From Caenimonas sedimenti (lineage in GTDB: Bacteria; Pseudomonadota; Gammaproteobacteria; Burkholderiales; Burkholderiaceae_C), in the NCBI RefSeq assembly GCF_007833165.1, contig NZ_VOBQ01000022.1:1-64000 (forward strand): DNA of 64,000 bases, written 5' to 3'. Each line of letters starts with the position of its first letter. Positions within the stretch are counted from its first letter, which is position 1. Below, piece by piece: positions 58,962 to 64,000 of the stretch. Under the pieces are notes generated by a model. That model did no database searches, was not told the origin of the DNA, and was given only the letters and a program-made list of their open reading frames with translations. The translations under genes were made by a program, and so were the position numbers.

Positions 58962-59882
58962 ATGCCCGCCATCTCGTTCCAGTCGGTCGCCAAGACCTAT
59001 GCCACCCCGCGCGGGCCCTTCCAGGCACTGGACGGTGTCACCTTCGACATCGAGCCGGGCGAGTTCTTCGGCCTGCTCGGCCCGAACGGTGCCGGCAAGA
59101 CGACCCTGATCAGCATTCTCGCCGGGCTCACCCGGGCCAGTGCCGGCCAGGTGCTGGTGCACGGCCACCATGTGCAGGACGATTACGCGAAAGCTCGCCG
59201 CCAGCTCGGCGTGGTCCCGCAGGAACTTGTCTTCGATCCCTTCTTCACGGTGCGCGAGGCCCTGCGCATCCAGTCCGGCTATTTCGGCGTGCGCAACAAC
59301 GACGCCTGGATCGACGAGCTGCTGGCCAGCCTGGGGCTGGCCGACAAGGCGCAGTCGAACATGCGGCAGCTCTCCGGCGGCATGAAGCGGCGCGTGCTGG
59401 TGGCGCAGGCGCTGGTGCACCGGCCGCCGGTGATCGTGCTGGACGAGCCCACCGCCGGGGTCGACGTCGAGTTGCGCCAGACGCTGTGGCAGTTCATCGC
59501 CCGCCTGAACAAGCAGGGGCACACCGTGCTGCTGACGACGCACTATTTGGAAGAAGCCGAGGCGCTGTGCGGCCGCATCGCGATGCTGAAGGCGGGCAAG
59601 GTGGTCGCGCTGGAGCGCACCAGCGAGCTGCTGAAGGCAGCGTCGAGCAATGTGCTGCGCTTCAAGCTGGATGGCGCGCTGCCGCGGGAATTCGAAGGCA
59701 AGGCGCGCGTCACCGGGCGCATCGTGCAGTTGCCGGCCCACGATGCCCACGAGATCGAGCAGCACCTGGCCGTCATCCGCCAGGCCGGCCTGCGGGTGGA
59801 AGACGTCGAGATCCGCAAGGCGGACCTGGAAGACGTGTTCATCGACGTGATGTCGGCCGGGCATGAGGCAGCAGCGGCATGA
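58962..59882 (+). CDS. ABC-2 transporter ATP-binding protein (YadG-like)
   Basis: 306 aa. Walker A GPNGAGKTTL, signature LSGGMKRRVLVAQAL, Walker B VIVLDEPTAGVDVE and H-loop TTHYLEEAEALCG are present, with a C-terminal DrrA-like domain. ATG at 58962; TTG three codons upstream is possible. Pairs with the permease gene 55 bp downstream. This pair sits between mla and murA in many betaproteobacteria; cargo unknown. Confidence 0.9.
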   Translation: MPAISFQSVAKTYATPRGPFQALDGVTFDIEPGEFFGLLGPNGAGKTTLISILAGLTRASAGQVLVHGHHVQDDYAKARRQLGVVPQELVFDPFFTVREALRIQSGYFGVRNNDAWIDELLASLGLADKAQSNMRQLSGGMKRRVLVAQALVHRPPVIVLDEPTAGVDVELRQTLWQFIARLNKQGHTVLLTTHYLEEAEALCGRIAMLKAGKVVALERTSELLKAASSNVLRFKLDGALPREFEGKARVTGRIVQLPAHDAHEIEQHLAVIRQAGLRVEDVEIRKADLEDVFIDVMSAGHEAAAA

Positions 59883-59937
59883 GCCGCCGGGCCGCCCCAA
59901 GGCGAATTCCGCAGCGCGCAGCGCGGAGGACGTTCGA

Positions 59938-60693
59938 ATGACCGGTTGGCAAACACTCCTCTACAAGGAAGTCCTGCGCTTCTGGAAGGTCGGCTTCCAG
60001 ACGGTCGCCGCGCCGGTGCTCACGGCCTTGCTGTACCTGCTGATCTTCGGCCACGTCCTGTCCGACCACGTGAAGGTCTACGACAGGATCAGCTACACCG
60101 CGTTCCTGGTGCCCGGCCTGGTGATGATGAGCGTGCTGCAGAACGCTTTCGCCAACAGCTCGTCGTCGCTGATCCAGAGCAAGATCATGGGCAGCCTGGT
60201 GTTCGTGCTCCTGACGCCGCTGTCGCACTGGAGCTGGTTCGTGGCTTACGTCGGCTCGTCGATCGCGCGCGGCCTCGCCGTTGGCACGGGCGTGTTCCTG
60301 GTGACCATGTGGTTCGCGGAGGTGCGCTTCGCCGCCCCGCTCTGGATCCTGGTATTCGCCTTGCTGGGCGCCGGCATGCTGGGTGCACTGGGCGTCATCG
60401 CCGGCCTGTGGGCCGAGAAGTTCGACCAGATGGCGGCGTTCCAGAATTTCGTGATCATGCCCATGACCTTCCTGTCCGGCGTGTTCTATTCCATCCATTC
60501 GCTGCCCGCGTTCTGGCAGGGCGTGAGCCACCTCAACCCGTTCTTCTACATGATCGACGGCTTCCGCTATGGCTTCTTCGGGGTGAGCGACGTGTCGCCC
60601 TGGTTGAGCCTGGGGATCGTGGCGACCGCGATGCTGTTCGTGAGCGCCATTGCTGTCCATTTGCTGCGCATCGGCTACAAAATCCGGAGCTGA
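59938..60693 (+). CDS. ABC-2 transporter permease (YadH-like)
   Basis: 251 aa, six membrane segments. ABC-2 hallmark NFVIMPMTFLSGVFYSIHSL near residue 180, preceded by ALGVIAGLWAEKFDQMAAFQ. The start is well set: GGAGGA (59925-59930) lies seven bases before the ATG. Partner of the preceding ATPase. Confidence 0.9.
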   Translation: MTGWQTLLYKEVLRFWKVGFQTVAAPVLTALLYLLIFGHVLSDHVKVYDRISYTAFLVPGLVMMSVLQNAFANSSSSLIQSKIMGSLVFVLLTPLSHWSWFVAYVGSSIARGLAVGTGVFLVTMWFAEVRFAAPLWILVFALLGAGMLGALGVIAGLWAEKFDQMAAFQNFVIMPMTFLSGVFYSIHSLPAFWQGVSHLNPFFYMIDGFRYGFFGVSDVSPWLSLGIVATAMLFVSAIAVHLLRIGYKIRS

Positions 60694-60697
60694 AACC

Positions 60698-60940
60698 ATG
60701 ACCGCCGAAGAACTCCGCACCATCATCGCCGCCGGCCTGCCTTGCGACCACCTCGAGGTCGAGGGGGACGGGCGCCACTGGAGTGCGGTGATCGTGTCAG
60801 CCGACTTCGCCGGAATGCGTCCGGTCCAGCGGCACCAGCGTGTTTACGCCACCCTGGGTGCGAGAATGCATACCGACGAGGTGCATGCCTTGTCGATGAA
60901 GACATTCACGCCCACGGAGTGGGCGGCCCACCCTCACTGA
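60698..60940 (+). CDS. ibaG: BolA-family protein IbaG (YrbA)
   Basis: 80 aa. BolA fold with the FAGMRPVQRHQRVYATLGAR block and the His expected to help bind a shared Fe-S cluster with a monothiol glutaredoxin; ends HALSMKTFTPTEW. Located directly before murA, as yrbA/ibaG is in E. coli. GGAG nine bases before the ATG. Confidence 0.9.
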   Translation: MTAEELRTIIAAGLPCDHLEVEGDGRHWSAVIVSADFAGMRPVQRHQRVYATLGARMHTDEVHALSMKTFTPTEWAAHPH

Positions 60941-60949
60941 CACCTGCCC

Positions 60950-62215
60950 ATGGACAAGCTCTTGATTCGCGGTGGCCGGCCGCTTGCCGGCGAGGTGCGC
61001 ATTTCCGGTGCCAAGAACGCCGCCCTCCCGGAGCTGTGCGCCGCGCTGTTGACTGACGAGCCGATGACGCTGCAGAACATCCCGCGCCTGCAGGATGTGG
61101 CCACCATGCTCAAGCTCATCCGCAACATGGGCGTCACGGCCGAGTTCCGATCCGACAACAGCGTGCTGATCGACTCGAAGGAGCTGCACTTCCCGGAAGC
61201 GCCCTACGAAATGGTGAAGACCATGCGCGCCTCGGTGCTGGCACTGGGTCCGCTGCTGGCGCGCTTCGGCGAGGCGACCGTCTCGCTGCCCGGCGGCTGC
61301 GCCATCGGCTCGCGGCCGGTGGACCAGCACATCAAGGGCCTGCAGACCATGGGCGCCGAGATCGTCGTCGAACACGGCTACATGATCGCCAAGCTGCCCA
61401 AGGGCCGGGAGCGCCTGAAGGGCGCGAGCATCACCACCGACATGATCACGGTCACCGGCACCGAGAACTTCATGATGGCCGCGTCGCTCGCGGAGGGCGA
61501 GACGGTGCTGGAGAACGCGGCACAGGAGCCGGAGATCACCGACCTGGGCGAGATGCTGATCGCCATGGGCGCCAAGATCGAGGGCCACGGTACCAGCCGG
61601 ATCCGCATCCAGGGCGTCGACAAGCTGCACGGTGCCACGCATCGCGTGGTGTCGGATCGCATCGAAGCCGGCACGTTCCTGTGCGCCGTGGCGGCGACCG
61701 GTGGTGACGTGTTCGTGCGCGATGCCCGTGCCGATCACCTCGGTGCGGTCATCGATCTGCTGAGGGCCGCCGGCGCCGAGATCCAGGCGGTGGAGGGTGG
61801 GATTCGCGTGCGCGCCTCCGGCCGCCTGAAGGCGCAGAGCTTCCGCACCACCGAATACCCCGGCTTCCCGACCGACATGCAGGCGCAGTTCATGGCGCTG
61901 AACATCATTTCGGAAGGTCCTGCCGAAGTCACCGAGACGATCTTCGAGAACCGCTTCATGCACGTCAACGAGATGGTGCGCCTGGGCGCGCGCATCCAGG
62001 TGGATGGAAAAGTCGCCGTGAGCGAGGGCGTCGAGCGGCTCTCGGGCGCCACCGTCATGGCGACGGATTTGCGGGCTTCGGCCAGCCTCGTCATCGCCGG
62101 CCTGGTGGCCGACGGCGAGACGCTGGTGGACCGCATCTACCACCTGGACCGGGGCTACGAGCAGATGGAGCACAAACTGCGACAATTGGGTGCCGACATA
62201 GAGCGAATCAAATAG
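60950..62215 (+). CDS. murA: UDP-N-acetylglucosamine 1-carboxyvinyltransferase
   Basis: 421 aa. First committed step of peptidoglycan synthesis, transferring enolpyruvate from PEP to UDP-GlcNAc. Fosfomycin-target Cys in SLPGGCAIGSRPVDQH, the catalytic-loop region intact, and DRIYHLDRGYEQMEHKLRQL at the end. The TAG stop (62213-62215) forms the first bases of the inverted-repeat element that follows. Confidence 0.97.
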   Translation: MDKLLIRGGRPLAGEVRISGAKNAALPELCAALLTDEPMTLQNIPRLQDVATMLKLIRNMGVTAEFRSDNSVLIDSKELHFPEAPYEMVKTMRASVLALGPLLARFGEATVSLPGGCAIGSRPVDQHIKGLQTMGAEIVVEHGYMIAKLPKGRERLKGASITTDMITVTGTENFMMAASLAEGETVLENAAQEPEITDLGEMLIAMGAKIEGHGTSRIRIQGVDKLHGATHRVVSDRIEAGTFLCAVAATGGDVFVRDARADHLGAVIDLLRAAGAEIQAVEGGIRVRASGRLKAQSFRTTEYPGFPTDMQAQFMALNIISEGPAEVTETIFENRFMHVNEMVRLGARIQVDGKVAVSEGVERLSGATVMATDLRASASLVIAGLVADGETLVDRIYHLDRGYEQMEHKLRQLGADIERIK

Positions 62216-62481
62216 GGCCTGCTAATGCTATTTTTGGCGATGCGAACGTGTCTAAAACCGCGCCAGGCTAGGCGCACGACGACGCCAAGGCTTCTCGCCT
62301 TGGCTAGGAGTGGAACGACGCATGGCGCGGTTTTAGGCACGTTCCCTCCGGGTTGCGGCCAAAAAGGCCATGCGCCGCGTTACGAGTCCTTGACGCAGGT
62401 CACTGCGTCTGCGGACTCGCGCCTTGCGCATGACCTTTTTGGCGAGCAACGCATCGCTAAAAATAGCACTAGCAGGCCCTA
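62213..62481. repeat. MITE-like multi-hairpin element flanked by TA, between murA and hisG
   Basis: 32-bp outer arms (62213-62244 with 62450-62481) with two mismatches enclose a 21-bp stem (62244-62264 with 62324-62344, one mismatch) holding an 8-bp hairpin GCCAAGGC-TTCTC-GCCTTGGC, and an 18-bp stem (62358-62375 with 62426-62443, one mismatch) holding two smaller stems (62383-62389 with 62413-62419; 62392-62398 with 62403-62409). The whole folds as a three-way junction. TA dinucleotides at both ends look like a target duplication, as for Tc/mariner/IS630-derived MITEs. No coding potential. Confidence 0.75.
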
Positions 62482-62483
62482 AC

Positions 62484-63128
62484 TTGATCACCCTGGCCCT
62501 CTCCAAGGGTCGCATCTTCGACGAAACCCTGCCGCTGCTGCAATCGGCGGGGATCGAGATGCTGGACGACCCCGAAAAATCCCGCAAGTTGATCCTGGCC
62601 ACCAGCCAGCCGGACTTGCGGGTCGTCGTCGTGCGCGCGACCGACGTGCCCACCTATGTGCAATACGGCGGCGCCGATCTCGGCGTGACCGGCAAGGACA
62701 CGCTGATCGAACACGGCGGCCAGGGCCTGTACCAGCCGCTGGACCTGCAGATCGCCAAGTGCCGCATCAGCGTGGCCGTGCGCGCCGATTTCGACTACGC
62801 CAGCGCGGTCCGCCAGGGTTCACGCCTGCGCGTGGCCACCAAGTACGTGGGCATCGCACGCGAGTTCTTCGCCGCCAAGGGTGTGCACGTGGACCTGATC
62901 AAACTGTACGGCAGCATGGAACTGGCGCCACTGACGGGCCTGGCCGACGCCATCGTCGACCTGGTCTCGACCGGCGGGACCCTGAAAGCCAACGACCTGG
63001 TCGAGGTCGAGCGCATCATGGACATCAGTTCGCGGCTGGTGGTGAACCAGGCGGCGTTGAAACTGAAGCAGGAGCCGATCCGCAAGCTGATCGACGTGTT
63101 CGCCAATACCGTTGCCGCGACGGCTTGA
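62484..63128 (+). CDS. hisG: ATP phosphoribosyltransferase, short form
   Basis: 214 aa, first step of histidine synthesis. ITLALSKGRIFDETLPLL at the N-terminus, QYGGADLGVTGKDTLIE and the PRPP loop region VDLVSTGGTLKANDL are intact. It lacks the C-terminal ACT-like domain, so it is the HisZ-dependent short form. The best-fitting start is TTG at 62484, which replaces the usual ATG; AGCAGG from the end of the repeat element may serve as ribosome site. An ATG at 62430 would add 18 element-encoded residues and is less likely. Confidence 0.92.
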   Translation: MITLALSKGRIFDETLPLLQSAGIEMLDDPEKSRKLILATSQPDLRVVVVRATDVPTYVQYGGADLGVTGKDTLIEHGGQGLYQPLDLQIAKCRISVAVRADFDYASAVRQGSRLRVATKYVGIAREFFAAKGVHVDLIKLYGSMELAPLTGLADAIVDLVSTGGTLKANDLVEVERIMDISSRLVVNQAALKLKQEPIRKLIDVFANTVAATA

Positions 63129-63132
63129 GACG

Positions 63133-64000
63133 ATGACGTTCGCGGCCCGCCCACTGCGTCTTTCCACCGCCGATGCCGGCTTCGACGCCGCGCTGGCGCA
63201 GCGCCTGCATTGGTCGGCCGAGGTCAATGCGCAGGTGGAAGACACCGTCACGACCGTGTTGGCCGAAGTGCAGCGGCGCGGCGACGCGGCGGTGCTCGAA
63301 TTCACGGCCCGCTGGGACCACCTGGAAGCCACCTCCGTGGCCGGGCTGGAGCTCACGCAGGCCGAACTGAAGGCCGCGTTCGACGGATTGCCCGCGGCCC
63401 AGCGCGCCGCGCTCGAAGCTGCCGCCGCGCGCGTGCGGACCTACCACGAGGCGCAGAAGAAGGCGAGCGGCGAAAGCTGGAGCTACCGCGACGATGACGG
63501 CACGCTGCTCGGCCAGAAGGTGACGCCGCTGGACCGCGTCGGCATCTACGTGCCCGGCGGCAAGGCGGCCTACCCGTCGTCCGTGCTGATGAATGCATTG
63601 CCTGCCCACGTGGCCGGCGTCGGCGAGATCATCATGGTCGTGCCCACGCCGCGCGGCGAAAAGAATGCGCTCGTCCTGGCGGCGGCGCACCTGGCGGGCG
63701 TGACACGGGCTTTCACGGTGGGTGGCGCCCAGGCTGTTGCCGCCCTGGCCTACGGCACGCAGACCATCCCCGCCGTCGACAAGATCACCGGTCCGGGCCG
63801 GGATTACGTGGCCGCCGCCAAGCGCCGGGTCTTCGGCCTGGTCGGCATCGACATGATCGCGGGCCCCAGCGAGATCCTGGTGCTGGCCGACGGCAGCACG
63901 CCGCCCGACTGGGTGGCCATGGACCTGTTCTCCCAGGCCGAGCACGACGAACTGGCGCAAAGCATCCTGCTGTGTCCGGACGCCGGCTACATCGCCCAGG
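63133..64000 (+). CDS. hisD: histidinol dehydrogenase (5' part, runs off the window)
   Basis: At least 289 codons remain open to the window edge. Last two steps of histidine synthesis (histidinol to histidine, NAD, zinc). LDRVGIYVPGGKAAYPSSVL, FTVGGAQAVAALAYGTQTIP, KITGPGRDYVAAAKR and the metal-binding FSQAEHDELAQ are recognisable. It begins 4 bp after hisG, so they are one unit. The ATG at 63133 gives the usual N-terminus. Confidence 0.95.
   Translation, partial: MTFAARPLRLSTADAGFDAALAQRLHWSAEVNAQVEDTVTTVLAEVQRRGDAAVLEFTARWDHLEATSVAGLELTQAELKAAFDGLPAAQRAALEAAAARVRTYHEAQKKASGESWSYRDDDGTLLGQKVTPLDRVGIYVPGGKAAYPSSVLMNALPAHVAGVGEIIMVVPTPRGEKNALVLAAAHLAGVTRAFTVGGAQAVAALAYGTQTIPAVDKITGPGRDYVAAAKRRVFGLVGIDMIAGPSEILVLADGSTPPDWVAMDLFSQAEHDELAQSILLCPDAGYIAQ

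Noticed and set aside
62424..62483. N-terminal extension of HisG encoded by the repeat element
   Set aside because: HisG proteins begin at the ITLALSKGR block; extra residues would come wholly from a non-coding element. Kept as an alternative only.
62333..62653. Minus-strand frame starting inside hisG and running over the MITE
   Set aside because: Overlaps the certain hisG gene and the palindromic element; no family resemblance.

Overview
The window is high-GC, densely coded bacterial chromosome. Gene content and order point to a betaproteobacterium of the Burkholderiales, most likely Comamonadaceae (Variovorax/Ramlibacter-like): gltB-gltD, then mlaF-E-D-A-C-B, an ABC-2 exporter pair, a BolA/IbaG protein, murA, hisG and hisD in one line; a glrK-lipoprotein-glrR locus beside opgG-opgH; short-form HisG; a lysine-rich histone H1-like protein; and a Bug-type (TTT) solute-binding protein. 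Many adjacent genes overlap by four bases (ATGA or GTGA), so translational coupling is the rule.

Layout. 0-5 kb: the tail of an IS481-like transposase, then a leftward operon (ABC-2 exporter ATPase and permease plus two flavin split-barrel proteins, one fused to GAF), divergent from phosphatidylserine decarboxylase and a small zinc-ribbon membrane protein. 5-18 kb: AMP nucleosidase, a FecR-domain coiled-coil protein, a LysR regulator with glutathione reductase facing a GST, an orphan MlaE/MlaD/lipoprotein cluster without ATPase, AlkB, a CitE-like lyase with an HxlR regulator, and an NTF2-like protein. 18-24.5 kb: an array of hairpins, the H1-like protein, nrdB and nrdA with tandem NrdR boxes, then about 1 kb without genes that holds two facing copies of a highly structured element. 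24.5-33 kb: ampD with a pilR/pilS-like pair, a CcsA/YpjD protein, ffh, an M20 amidohydrolase with a Bug protein. 33-42 kb: opgGH, the glrK/qseG-like/glrR locus, miaB, a PilZ protein. 42-48.7 kb: a SPINDLY-type O-GlcNAc transferase, tRNA-Met, a von Willebrand lipoprotein divergent from an ECF sigma/anti-sigma pair, and a REP-associated tyrosine transposase (RAYT) between two inverted REP copies. 48.7-64 kb: gltBD, the full mla phospholipid-transport operon, ABC-2 exporter, ibaG, murA, a MITE-like hairpin element, hisG and the start of hisD.

How genes work together. Envelope upkeep dominates: two MCE/Mla loci, psd, OpgGH glucans, AmpD muropeptide recycling and MurA. Nitrogen metabolism (GltBD) and three sensor/regulator sets (PilSR-like, GlrKR-like, ECF) sit among them. 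Two good sigma-54 -24/-12 motifs lie upstream of gltB and opgG, and two sigma-54 activators are encoded here, both with altered GAFTGA loops.

The strongest candidate for something undescribed is the pair of about 285-bp elements at 23769-24052 and 24148-24432. They are homologous and face each other. Each is closed by a perfect 32-bp terminal stem, and at least ten base pairs differ between the copies with both partners changed. That is the covariation signature of a folded RNA or single-stranded DNA. A second structured element (62213-62481), flanked by TA, separates murA from hisG.
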